This document shows, piece by piece, positions 8,001 through 14,620 of a stretch of 28,814 nt of DNA. The translations under genes and the position numbers were made by a program. Below the pieces are notes generated by a model. The model saw nothing but the letters and a program-made list of their open reading frames with translations. It made no database searches and was not told the DNA's origin. The DNA lies in IMG/VR virus record IMGVR_UViG_3300042197_002668, positions 1 to 28,814 of that record. The stretch is one strand, 5' to 3'. The number at the start of each line of letters is the position of its first letter. Position 1 is the first letter of the stretch. Origin of the DNA: a virus.

Positions 8001-8366
8001 GACGCCGTTCCCGTCCTTGACGACGGCCGTGGAGGCCACGACAGACGGTTCATCGTAGCCCACCGAGACCCGATCCCCGTTCTCGTCCGTCACGTTTGGG
8101 CCTTGCCACACGGCCTCAAAGCCCGCCCCACAGACGCCCGGGCGGGAGGTGATCATTTCCACGTTTCGGATCGTGGAGTCAAGCAGGGAGCCCGAAGGCG
8201 TCCAGACAACGCGCGTGAAGGTCTGCTCCCCGTTGGGCCGGAAGTAGCCTTGGAACGCTCCGGCCTGCGTGGGCGAGCCCGAGAGCTGATCCCACCAAAC
8301 CGCCGCGCGCTCTACGTGAGCGGCCAAGAGGGGAAGGCTGTTGGGGGTCTTGTATTCGCTCGCCAT
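5076..8366 (-). CDS. Large tail fibre / receptor-binding candidate with Asp-box motif, 1096 aa
   Basis: The longest gene of the genome, lying directly after the tape measure gene. It is rich in beta strands, glycine and tryptophan. An Asp-box (SVDDGQSW, residues about 379-386) and related turns such as DGGLAIAY and DDGRLWLFM suggest a sialidase-like beta-propeller in the first half. The middle and C-terminal parts contain further beta-sandwich-like segments. Asp-box propellers occur in proteins that bind or cleave glycans, so host surface recognition is likely, though no enzyme active site is evident. I chose ATG 8366 over 8384 because GGAGG lies 7 bases upstream and only one base separates it from the previous stop. 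Confidence 0.65.
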   Translation of the reverse strand: MASEYKTPNSLPLLAAHVERAAVWWDQLSGSPTQAGAFQGYFRPNGEQTFTRVVWTPSGSLLDSTIRNVEMITSRPGVCGAGFEAVWQGPNVTDENGDRVSVGYDEPSVVASTAVVKDGNGVTTNDVYSLCSVALPDGGLAIAYIVNSTGIIGTYGHAVKVQKWSPDTGWAAADTIGYTTQDNRCALALGADGYVHLFYSIGYEDSLLQVAVWTAPGDSALTDAEFRLASPAALATPIDYSAVAFSLAGGLKVAFTGGQWLLLVGTLQYWSIDGAVFAQVGEIDTAATIYDTAVATTGGAFLVAYDKSTDVVVKRIGSAGMTLSAQDAVATFEQCAASANGRLLQSLAMSATDDGRLWLFMPDPIDTDLSYARGTLVAISVDDGQSWTDYGRLLAGRTYGPRFLSAVPWRDRVVAFAAHASEGGIVRVDVGGYSAVASMPRISSGKVYDGPSGVEGPRVSWNLDFVPDVAPSVVYTEFVSGAGAVGRSNGAYRASNTAGVDGVVQWSTLTTTNNRERAACFDVEVTTGTARHDSEHTVGANTYIAQARVSSTRVSLYDMSSGTEIAGYDYGGGRIEVQLWHKEKSARAFWRFAGEGNDEPRVWAELGSTTNLGTATAVVANQLRLYGRRAASIPADFDFVVYRYSTLGVKSSGAPPVWFGNAGTGLATSDALVFGFLVGRAFNGRPAYVNNGFRVSAVGGPGYMGETWTSDIDADYPISALGWTADSPSPRTTWRTVNADEVGIAYQLDGTNGAAVKLRSQAFLIVLDGDTSDNVSLQWHDGSGWGSSDTLARYVSKSMTRVGATLYPTTGTGSGGFFVQEDELAGGWVVDASQNSRRILSNTAGVLGNASGATYRTTTIVFDGDDTEDAGGTWRIAWPRAVYLVRAPTSFNPVGFRLRLGTNAADRNPPEGFYNWKLLAGEAYLLGEAHGLDTTEQLTGYSRGFRGENGQRWAEQAAPSERVVTLTWQASADMLDQVQGDGIGAWIASPPSGVANPDFVAFTNGGTAAYSRGEAASTLRALVDRWAASGTPVAYCPFYSRAILGSAGVFGMLAGRQLGSIVGTLDPTWTIDHAGSGEEQRNEVVRLGTLTITELT

Positions 8367-8367
8367 G

Positions 8368-10341
8368 TCAACGCCTCCAGCCAACGGCCCCGGGACGGTT
8401 TGCGGAACGGACCGCTCTTGCCAGCGGGACCGTAACCCGCCGATCTTGGAAGTCCGCCACGAGCATCACGTTGGGCGAAGATCCCCCGCCCTGCAACCGC
8501 TCCCGCACGGCCTCCGGGCCGCCCGCCGCTGCGACCATGGGGGACGGAACGACGACCTCCCCGCGCCGCAGAATGGCGGGCTGTTCGTCGGTGACAAGGT
8601 TGCCTTGCCGCGTGAACCGGCCCACGTGGAAGGTGGGCTGACGTGCCGCAACGATGGCGGCTTGGGTTGCGCCCGTGACGCCAGCGAAGACCGCGCCGAC
8701 AGGGTTAGGGGGAACCATGGCCAAGAAGCCCACCACGGCCTGCGCGGTCTTGATCGCGATGTCGCCCAAAGCAAACGCCTTGTTGATCGCGAACTGCTTG
8801 CGCGCGGCCATGCGGCCCATCTCCGTTGTCGTGTCGTAGCTCTGCGCGTATTCGGCCATCACTTCTTGGATCAGCCCGGAGACTTCGGACGCCGCTTCAA
8901 GCCCGACTTGGATCGTGTTGAACAGGGCTTCACGCTGCTTGGCTTGGTTCTCTGCCAAGGCGTTTAGCTCTTCTTCGCGGAGGGCCTTGATCTGCTCGCT
9001 GGTCTGCCGCTCCTTCTCCAGCCGCTCCGCGTCCGCTGCGTCTCGCAGATCCTTGACCTTCATCTGATACTCACCGAGGGCCGCCAGCTCTGCCGCTTGG
9101 GCTTCGGCCTGTACTTGCGCGTTGCCTTCTTGGGCCTTGGCGAGCTCCCGGATCGCCTCAATCTGCCGATAATACGCGGCCTCCACCTGTTGCTCTTCCG
9201 AGAGGAAGTCAAGCTGTCCCCGGTTTTGGATCTCGTAGAGCTGCTCCAGCGTAGCCGCCAGATCCTCCGCTGCCTTGCGCGCCGTCTCCGCTGCCTTGCG
9301 CTCTGCCTCTTCGCGCTTCTTCGCCGCCGCCGCGCGGGCCTGCTCTGCCTTGCGCTGCGCTTCCGCCGCACGCCGCTCCGCTTCCGCTTGGCGTTGCCGT
9401 TGCGCCGCTTCTGCGCGCGCGCGCCTTGCCTCTGCTTCGCGCTGCTTGGCCGCTTCTTCCGCTGCGGCGTTGTCCGGCTTGGCTTCTTCTTGTTGTTGCG
9501 TCAGACCGTAAATCGAGTTTCCGTATTCGTCCACCGCCTGCTTGGTTGCAATGATGCTCGCGGTCTGCTGGAGCCAGTACTTGTTGTAGTTCTCCATGAA
9601 GGTGCCGTGCTCTGCTTGCTGCGCGGCCATGATCGCGAACTGATCAACCTCTTTGCGCTCTGCGTCTGTGAGCTGGCCGACTACGCCACGCCGCTTCAAG
9701 TCAAGCTCAATTGCCGCCGCCTGCGCGTAGTTGGTCTCAGTAATGGCCGGGGCCAGCTCTTGCGCTTCGGCAAGGGCCAAGAGCTGCTTCGCGTCCGCAA
9801 GGGCGCGCGTGCTTTCGTAGCTCCCCTGCATGGAGGACTGAACAGTCTTCAAGGCGTCGTCTAGCGTCTTGCTGTTGAACTCAATGTCATAGAGTCCCTT
9901 GACCGTTTCTTCGGCCGCTTCGCGCTGCTTCTGCTGCGACTCGTAGAGGTAGCCGAGGGTCGCCACGAGTCCGGCCAAGGCAAGGCCCGCCGCGCCTGCC
10001 GAAAGAGGTAGGGCAGAGAAGACGGCTTCCATGTCTCCGAGCGCGCCGGTCACTTCTCCGATGGTCCCGCCGAAGATCCGCCCAACGCCCTCGATGCCGC
10101 TGATCGCGCGGCCTGCGTCCATGGCCCCTTCTGTCGCTTTGCCGGTCGACTCCGTAACTTGCGCCGCTGCCTGCTTGGCTTCCTTGGCCACGGCGTCTAG
10201 CCGCTTCTGGAACTGCGCTTCAAGCTTCGCGCCCGCCTTGATCGCTGCCTCTGACGTGACGTCCGGGAGCTTCCCGATCTCCTGCGCATAGGCTTGGATG
10301 TTCGCGGTAATGGCGACGGATGCGGTGGCGTTGCGGCTCAT
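8368..10341 (-). CDS. Tail tape measure protein, 657 aa
   Basis: It has the hallmarks of a tape measure: a helical N-terminus with a glycine/alanine-rich hydrophobic segment (about 100-165, GTIGEVTGALGD and AGAAGLALAGLVATLGYL), then a long coiled-coil region extremely rich in Ala, Glu, Lys and Arg (about 280-500). The C-terminus is FAINKAFALGDIAIKTAQAV, PPNPVGAVFAGVTGATQA, then VGRFTRQG and ILRRGEVVVP, a pattern common at the end of phage tape measures. In this family length scales with tail length, and 657 aa implies a tail of roughly 100 nm. The gene lies downstream of the frameshifted chaperone pair, as expected. GGGAG precedes the ATG. Confidence 0.9.
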   Translation of the reverse strand: MSRNATASVAITANIQAYAQEIGKLPDVTSEAAIKAGAKLEAQFQKRLDAVAKEAKQAAAQVTESTGKATEGAMDAGRAISGIEGVGRIFGGTIGEVTGALGDMEAVFSALPLSAGAAGLALAGLVATLGYLYESQQKQREAAEETVKGLYDIEFNSKTLDDALKTVQSSMQGSYESTRALADAKQLLALAEAQELAPAITETNYAQAAAIELDLKRRGVVGQLTDAERKEVDQFAIMAAQQAEHGTFMENYNKYWLQQTASIIATKQAVDEYGNSIYGLTQQQEEAKPDNAAAEEAAKQREAEARRARAEAAQRQRQAEAERRAAEAQRKAEQARAAAAKKREEAERKAAETARKAAEDLAATLEQLYEIQNRGQLDFLSEEQQVEAAYYRQIEAIRELAKAQEGNAQVQAEAQAAELAALGEYQMKVKDLRDAADAERLEKERQTSEQIKALREEELNALAENQAKQREALFNTIQVGLEAASEVSGLIQEVMAEYAQSYDTTTEMGRMAARKQFAINKAFALGDIAIKTAQAVVGFLAMVPPNPVGAVFAGVTGATQAAIVAARQPTFHVGRFTRQGNLVTDEQPAILRRGEVVVPSPMVAAAGGPEAVRERLQGGGSSPNVMLVADFQDRRVTVPLARAVRSANRPGAVGWRR

Positions 10342-10343
10342 GG

Positions 10344-10994
10344 TCAGAGCTCCCGGGCGATGTTGGAGCCGATCGCGTTGACGAAGTCAATCTTGACCCG
10401 GTCAAAGCGGTTGCGGACTAGATCGGACCATACCTTGCGGCCGGGCTTGAAGCCGTCCGTTCTTGGGGTCTCGACGTAGAAGAAGAGCTGACGCTTGCCT
10501 TCCTTCTCGTTGCCCTGTTTGGAGTAGGTGAACTTGCGGCCGGGTGTCGTTGGCCCCACCCATTGCTTCCCCCTTCCCCAAGGGATGAAGAAGGTGTAAG
10601 GCGCGCCGCTCCCGATCTCCGCGACAACGCTGCTGTCTCTGATCGACACGTTGACGGACAAGAGATCCTTGGACCTCCCGGTCTTGACCGGCCATGCGTC
10701 ACGGATGCTCTCAAAGTACGGAAGCCAAACGGCTTCAATGGCACCACGGATAGACGGTGCCAAGGCGTCCAAGAGCTCGATGACGGCCACGTTCATTTCA
10801 GCGTCAGACGCGCGGATCAGTCCGCGTTGCATCTTCTGTCCCGTGCCCGCACCGAACTTGTAGCCCGCCGTGAGGCGTTCCCATTGAGAGTCCAAGGCCA
10901 CGAGACCTTGCTTGCCGCCCAAGTCTCTTTGGTTGCCGATCGCTGCGGAGATGCGCTCCGCTTGGCTTGAAAAGTAGGACCGGGCGTCAAGCAT
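10344..10994 (-). CDS. Hypothetical tail-region protein, 216 aa
   Basis: It lies between the chaperone pair and the tape measure. The N-terminal half is helical (LDARSYFSSQAERISAAIG). The centre contains WPVKTGRSKDLLSV followed by strands and a GAPYTFFI segment, faintly like the P-x-K-T-G-x-L-x-x-S and Y-x-x-x-x-E patterns of HK97 gp10-type proteins, although that family normally lies before the major tail gene. A role in tail assembly or completion is inferred from position only. The ATG lies inside the end of the frameshifted chaperone (8-base overlap). Confidence 0.65.
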   Translation of the reverse strand: MLDARSYFSSQAERISAAIGNQRDLGGKQGLVALDSQWERLTAGYKFGAGTGQKMQRGLIRASDAEMNVAVIELLDALAPSIRGAIEAVWLPYFESIRDAWPVKTGRSKDLLSVNVSIRDSSVVAEIGSGAPYTFFIPWGRGKQWVGPTTPGRKFTYSKQGNEKEGKRQLFFYVETPRTDGFKPGRKVWSDLVRNRFDRVKIDFVNAIGSNIAREL

Positions 10995-11537
10995 GCTTCA
11001 CCTTCCCACCCAATCCCTTTATCTTGCCGAGCTGCTTTGCGGCTCGCTTGCGGTTTGCCGTCTCGATCTCCACGAACTCCGCAGCGAACAAGAGCGTCCG
11101 ATCCTCGTGAGACAGGCTGTGCGCCCAAGACGGCCCGTGGCCTAGCCGGATGGACAGACGGATCAACCACAGATCCTCTTGCCCGTCCGGCCCGATCAGT
11201 TTCCCGCCAGCTCCTCAGCGGCCGCGTAGTCCGGCAAGAGCGAGAACAGCCAACGCGCCACGTCCGGCCCGACCTCTGCGACGGTGATCGGCTTGACGTT
11301 CCGGTGCCGTTCGAGGTGCTCCACGACCCGATCGCCGAACTCGATCAGGTCTTGCCCCGCGTCAGACAACGTCCCCCACGGTGGACGGCCCGCCGTGCCG
11401 AGCCCGATCGCCGCGCCGCACAAGGCCAAGAACTGCTCCGGGCTGGCCTTGCTCCACAGAGCGGCCAAACGACGGATCGGGCCAAACAGCGGGGCTTGGG
11501 CCTTGAGCTCAAAGCCGGTAAGGTTGATCGTCTCCAT
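10987..11537 (-). CDS. Tail assembly chaperone G-T fusion made by -1 ribosomal frameshift, 183 aa
   Basis: Joined product of 11537-11199 and, after a one-base slip back, 11199-10987. The zero-frame gene ends GGA AAC TGA, so the heptamer GGGAAAC (11205-11199) is in the correct X XXY YYZ phase directly before the stop. The -1 frame then stays open for 70 codons (LIGPDGQEDLWLIRLSIRLG onward, ending KGLGGKVKHA) and terminates in the next gene's start region (TGA at 10989-10987). A chaperone pair with -1 slippage between the major tail and tape measure genes is conserved in long-tailed phages. The extension has no good start of its own, which supports the frameshift. Confidence 0.85.
11196..11537 (-). 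CDS. Tail assembly chaperone, unshifted (G-type) product, 113 aa
   Basis: The abundant product of the frameshift gene. It is a helical protein starting METINLTGFELK, with a central hydrophobic helix pair (FLALCGAAIGLG; DLIEFGDRVVEHL). It follows the major tail protein and binds the tape measure during tail assembly in the phages where it has been studied. The ribosome binding site GGGGG lies 4 bases before the ATG. The terminator-like hairpin at 11549-11584 lies just upstream, so its expression is probably lower than that of the major tail protein. Confidence 0.8.
   Translation of the reverse strand: METINLTGFELKAQAPLFGPIRRLAALWSKASPEQFLALCGAAIGLGTAGRPPWGTLSDAGQDLIEFGDRVVEHLERHRNVKPITVAEVGPDVARWLFSLLPDYAAAEELAGN
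11199..11205 (-). promoter_or_regulatory. Slippery heptamer GGGAAAC for -1 frameshifting
   Basis: On the minus strand the heptamer reads G GGA AAC in the zero frame and is followed immediately by the TGA stop (11198-11196). It has the same form as the lambda G-T slippery site (GGGAAAG). A stop codon next to the slippery site can raise slippage. No obvious strong downstream pseudoknot is visible. Confidence 0.85.
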
Positions 11538-11548
11538 GTGTCCCCCTC

Positions 11549-11584
11549 AAAGCAAAGCGGCGCCGGGGTTGCCCACGACGCCGC
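11549..11584 (-). terminator. Rho-independent terminator or attenuator after the major tail gene
   Basis: On the minus strand a 12-position stem (11584-11573 with 11568-11557; ten Watson-Crick pairs, one G-U, one mismatch) is capped by a GCAA (GNRA) tetraloop and followed by TTTGCTTT. It lies in the 65-base gap after the major tail protein stop. Partial termination here would give more capsid and tail-tube protein than tape measure and tip proteins. A smaller hairpin (ACCCG/CGGGT, 11587-11602) lies just before it. Confidence 0.75.
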
Positions 11585-11602
11585 CCACCCGTCAATGCGG
11601 GT

Positions 11603-12079
11603 TCAGTTGATCGTGCCGATGTAGCCGGTGAAGCTGACGGACGCGACAAGGGCGTCGCCGCTCTCGGTGATGCTCGCCGACAGGCGGCACTCCGTGACTT
11701 GGATGCTGCCGGTCTGACCGTTGGCCGTGACGCTGTAAACCATCGTCCCGCACCACGGGCCGAAGCCGCCCGGGTTGGTGGTCGTGCCGCTCGCCACGCT
11801 GCCGAGCTTCATGATGAAGTCCAGCGGACGGGAGCTGCCAGCGTTGGAGAAGTCTTCGGCCTTGACGGTCAGCGAGAACGACCCGGTAACCGGGGCTTCG
11901 TCGCCGTAGACGTAGGACTTGAACGCGCCACGGTGGATGATCGTCGCGGTGCTCTTCCCGGCCTCCTGCAAGCCGTCGATCGAGAAGTCGCCCACGTCGT
12001 CAAACGTGATGGAAGCGGGGGTGGGGGTTGCGCCGTCGGAGAAGGTGACGGTTGCATGCTGCTTGGTGAAGAAGGACAA
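11603..12079 (-). CDS. Major tail (tube) protein, 158 aa, TTG start
   Basis: Beta-rich protein with the composition of a tail tube subunit: ITFDDVGDFSIDGLQEAG, GSFSLTVKAEDFS, SIQVTECRLSASI and VASVSFTGYIG. Its place between the terminator candidate and the frameshifted chaperones matches siphophage order. The start is TTG at 12079, supported by GGGAGG 5 bases upstream that overlaps the previous stop; no ATG is nearby. The gene is followed at once by two hairpins, the second terminator-like, which suits a highly expressed structural gene. Confidence 0.82.
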   Translation of the reverse strand: MSFFTKQHATVTFSDGATPTPASITFDDVGDFSIDGLQEAGKSTATIIHRGAFKSYVYGDEAPVTGSFSLTVKAEDFSNAGSSRPLDFIMKLGSVASGTTTNPGGFGPWCGTMVYSVTANGQTGSIQVTECRLSASITESGDALVASVSFTGYIGTIN

Positions 12080-12089
12080 GGTCGCCTCC

Positions 12090-12539
12090 CTAGGCGTCTG
12101 AGGAATGGATCGCGGTTAGAGCGAGCTCCACCGCATAGACGGCCCCGTCTTGGGACGTGCCGAGGTAGGTAACCCGATCGCAACGGATCGTGGCCGGTCC
12201 AAGGTCTGCCGACACGGCAGAACGCACGAGCTCCGACACGTCAAACGCCCCGTCACAGTCCGCCCAAACGTCGTCAAGGTTGGGCCGGATCCGGTAGAGG
12301 AACGAAAGGCGGTAGGTCGACAGGGTGAAGACTTGGCCCCGGTTGCGGTCGCCCGGCGTCATGTCTTGCGGCTCGAGGTAGTAGACGAGATGCGGGGAGA
12401 TGAAGCCCGGAGCCTCCACGTCAAGCGTCAGAGCCTCGCGCAAGTGCGTCTCCCCCGTTCCTTGAGCGTAGGCTGACAGATCGATCGCTTCAATGGCGGT
12501 CGAGATAGCCGCGCGGATCGTGGCGATCTTGCCCGGCAT
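12090..12539 (-). CDS. Tail terminator / tail completion candidate, 149 aa
   Basis: Starts MPGKIATIRAAISTAIEAID, with helix and strands following in the order usual for small tail terminator proteins, including LVYYLEPQDM and VYAVELALTAIH near the end. It lies immediately before the major tail gene, the standard place for the terminator that stops tube growth and joins the head. The ATG overlaps the previous stop (TGATG). The family is assigned from size and position, not from a diagnostic motif. Confidence 0.55.
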   Translation of the reverse strand: MPGKIATIRAAISTAIEAIDLSAYAQGTGETHLREALTLDVEAPGFISPHLVYYLEPQDMTPGDRNRGQVFTLSTYRLSFLYRIRPNLDDVWADCDGAFDVSELVRSAVSADLGPATIRCDRVTYLGTSQDGAVYAVELALTAIHSSDA

Positions 12540-13318
12540 CAGAGAACCCGCCGCCGGTTGTGGGCTCCGTAATACCAATTGGGCGCGCCGCTGCGGGACA
12601 CGATGCCGCCGCCCGGGCTTTTACGCTCTTCGTCGTCCGCCACGCCGTCTTGGTCAAAGTCCTGCCGGTAACGGACGCCAGCCCATGCGGTGTCCGCGCG
12701 GCCCTTGTGTTCGTCCGAGAGGGCTTGGTAACGGTCTGCACCAACGCCCGAGCCCGTGAGCAGGCTGCGGAAGACGTAGTAAAGCGAGAGCTCCCGGACG
12801 AAGACGCGGAGCTGCGTAGGCTCCACGATCGCCTCCGGCCATTGTCCGGTGGAGACCATGGCAACGAGGGTGTCCGCCCATGCCTCATCGATGAAGCCTT
12901 GAAGGCTTGACGCCGCGTTGCCCATGGTCGTTGCAAGACGCGGGTGGACGGCTTCAAGGTCCGCTTGGGTGACGGGACAATGCAACGCCTTGCGGGCTAC
13001 ATAGGCTTCACGTCGTCCGGTGACCGTGCGGCCGGACTCCACAAGAACCCACTCTTCCCGGTAGCTGTCGCCGAAAGAGAGCGTGTCCGGGAGCGAGAGC
13101 GCGGGGACCGTAATGGTTGCCACGCTCGCAGAGATCGTGACAGAGCCCGTGTAAACGACGGACCCGCCCGGGTCATAAAGGGTGAAGGTGCCGGACGACG
13201 GTGCCACAAGGGAACCGCCGATCCGGGCTTCAAGGCGCGTGGTGTGGGCCACGCCGCGTTCGTAGACTTCGGGAGCGCGAAGCCGGAAAGTCAACCCAAC
13301 GTCAGACGGGATCGGCAT
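12539..13318 (-). CDS. Head-tail connector candidate with beta domain and EF-hand-type loop, 259 aa
   Basis: The N-terminal half (about 1-110) is beta-rich (FTLYDPGGSVVYTGSVTI), while residues about 115-190 are helical (LEAVHPRLATTMG, SSLQGFIDEAWADTLVAMV, LRVFVRELSLYYVFRSLL), like adaptor proteins that bind the portal ring. Residues 220-231 (DFDQDGVADDEE) match a canonical 12-residue EF-hand calcium loop at positions 1, 3, 5, 6, 9 and 12. The C-terminus is basic (NRRRVL). AAGGAG lies 9 bases before the ATG. An adaptor role follows from its position between capsid and tail terminator genes; the beta domain could be decorative. Confidence 0.55.
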   Translation of the reverse strand: MPIPSDVGLTFRLRAPEVYERGVAHTTRLEARIGGSLVAPSSGTFTLYDPGGSVVYTGSVTISASVATITVPALSLPDTLSFGDSYREEWVLVESGRTVTGRREAYVARKALHCPVTQADLEAVHPRLATTMGNAASSLQGFIDEAWADTLVAMVSTGQWPEAIVEPTQLRVFVRELSLYYVFRSLLTGSGVGADRYQALSDEHKGRADTAWAGVRYRQDFDQDGVADDEERKSPGGGIVSRSGAPNWYYGAHNRRRVL

Positions 13319-13354
13319 GGCTTCGCACTCCTTCAGTTACCTAACGCGCCACGA

Positions 13355-13699
13355 TCAGATCGCGATCGTCCACTTGCAGACGAAGTTCCACGTCCCCGCC
13401 ACGTTGGCGAAGATCGCGGCCTTGTTCTGCTCCACGGTGCCAACCGTGCTGGCCGACTCGTTCTTGATCGTCAGCGTCTCCGCTGCGTCCGAGAAGTTCA
13501 CCACGGTGAGGACCATGCCGTGCGTGGCTGCGGCCGGGTAGAGAATGACCTCGCGGCCAGCTCCACCGCAGTCAAGCATGAGAAGGTTTTGGTTGACGGT
13601 GTCGAGGTCGAGACCGTAGTTGCCGGTGAGGGTGATCGGACCCGCAAGGTTGACTTGGGCCGAAGCGGCGTCAACGCCGATGACAGACGAAAGGGCCAT
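13355..13699 (-). CDS. Small beta-sandwich virion protein, 114 aa; possible capsid decoration
   Basis: Almost entirely predicted beta strand, with alternating hydrophobic residues and many Thr, Val and Asn (QVNLAGPITLTGNYGL, ETLTIKNESASTVGTV, FANVAGTWNFVCKW). It has a strong ribosome binding site (AGGAGG, 5 bases before ATG). Proteins of this look in head modules are often capsid decorations or spikes, but no specific family was recognised. Confidence 0.6.
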   Translation of the reverse strand: MALSSVIGVDAASAQVNLAGPITLTGNYGLDLDTVNQNLLMLDCGGAGREVILYPAAATHGMVLTVVNFSDAAETLTIKNESASTVGTVEQNKAAIFANVAGTWNFVCKWTIAI

Positions 13700-13711
13700 G
13701 ATGGCCTCCTG

Positions 13712-13873
13712 TTACTTCGAAGGGGGGTTGTTCTTCTTTGCGTCGGAACGCTCCACCGCCGCCACGACTTCGCGTTTCACGCTGTCATAGGTGGCCTTGG
13801 AGTCTCCGTTGCGGCGTCGCTCTTGGAGCATCGCCGCTGCGGTGCGCTCGACGGCTTCGCGGCTGCGGCTCAT
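13712..13873 (-). CDS. Small basic hypothetical protein, 53 aa
   Basis: Short gene starting MSRSREAVERTAAAML and ending NNPPSK. It is helical and strongly charged (RSREAVER, QERRRNGDSK, KREVVAAVERSDAKK). Its ATG overlaps the stop of the preceding head gene (ATGA), and its stop is directly followed by the ribosome binding site of the next gene, so the reading frame is well supported despite its length. Function unknown. Confidence 0.75.
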   Translation of the reverse strand: MSRSREAVERTAAAMLQERRRNGDSKATYDSVKREVVAAVERSDAKKNNPPSK

Positions 13874-14595
13874 GCCGTCACCTTCTTGGCCGTCTTGGGC
13901 GCGGAGGGGGTTGGGTTGACTTGCGGGAGCTTCGCCGCCTTGACGGCGTCAAGGCGCGTCCGGGCGGTTGCGGTGTTGGCTTCGCGCATGTCGGTTGGGA
14001 TGTCGGTTGCGCTGCGGACGTTGTCGAGACGCCGCATGGCGCGCGCTCGCACGTCGTCCAAGACGGCCTGCCGTGGCTCCGGAATGATCCCCGAAGTCAC
14101 GAGGGCAGCACGCCAGCGGTTGTAGCTGGCGCGGTCGCAGTCGACGGTGGCCGCGTTGCCACGGATCGCCTTGCGCGGCGTGTCCCAAGCGGTGTGGTAG
14201 AAGGCCCCGCCCTGCGCGTCAGTCTCGCGAAGGTAGGGGCCAGCCGCCACGCCCGCCGGGAGGTGCGCCCCGTCGACGTGGAAGTCGAGAGGGAGCACAA
14301 CCGCGCCTTGCTCTTGGAGCTTCGCAAGGGGCCGCGCGTACATCCTCGAGCGCGGTTCGTCGGCCGACACAGTCCGAACCCCGGCGGCACCGGGACGAAT
14401 CGGGAACGGCTGCAAGACCGGCACGAAGGTAGGCGCGTCCATCCCTTCTTCCACGACTTCCCAAGACCCTCCAACGTCCACGTAATGGACAAGGAAGAAC
14501 GGGGAGTTGCCCGGGAGGGGCAGCTTCGGACGGTCGATCAAGCCACCAATGGCGGCCGGGCGAGAGTCCATAAGCGAGTCGGAAGGGATGCCCAT
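13870..14595 (-). CDS. Hypothetical head-module protein, 241 aa
   Basis: Lies directly downstream of the major capsid gene. The N-terminal half is mixed and proline-rich (DRPKLPLPGNSPFFLVHYVD). The C-terminal 80 residues are helical and basic (DDVRARAMRRLDNVR; TARTRLDAVKAAKLP), ending in a Lys/Ala/Pro tail. It has a ribosome binding site (GGAG) before the ATG. It could be a minor head or decoration protein; I see no diagnostic motif. Confidence 0.65.
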   Translation of the reverse strand: MGIPSDSLMDSRPAAIGGLIDRPKLPLPGNSPFFLVHYVDVGGSWEVVEEGMDAPTFVPVLQPFPIRPGAAGVRTVSADEPRSRMYARPLAKLQEQGAVVLPLDFHVDGAHLPAGVAAGPYLRETDAQGGAFYHTAWDTPRKAIRGNAATVDCDRASYNRWRAALVTSGIIPEPRQAVLDDVRARAMRRLDNVRSATDIPTDMREANTATARTRLDAVKAAKLPQVNPTPSAPKTAKKVTA

Positions 14596-14620
14596 ACGGA
14601 GCTCCTAGGTCAAGGTTGGA

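Noticed and set aside
12944-14125. 393-codon plus-strand open frame, and the 334-codon frame at 13738-14742
   Set aside because: Both lie opposite several well-coupled head genes and have the skewed Arg/Gly/His composition of antisense frames in GC-rich DNA.
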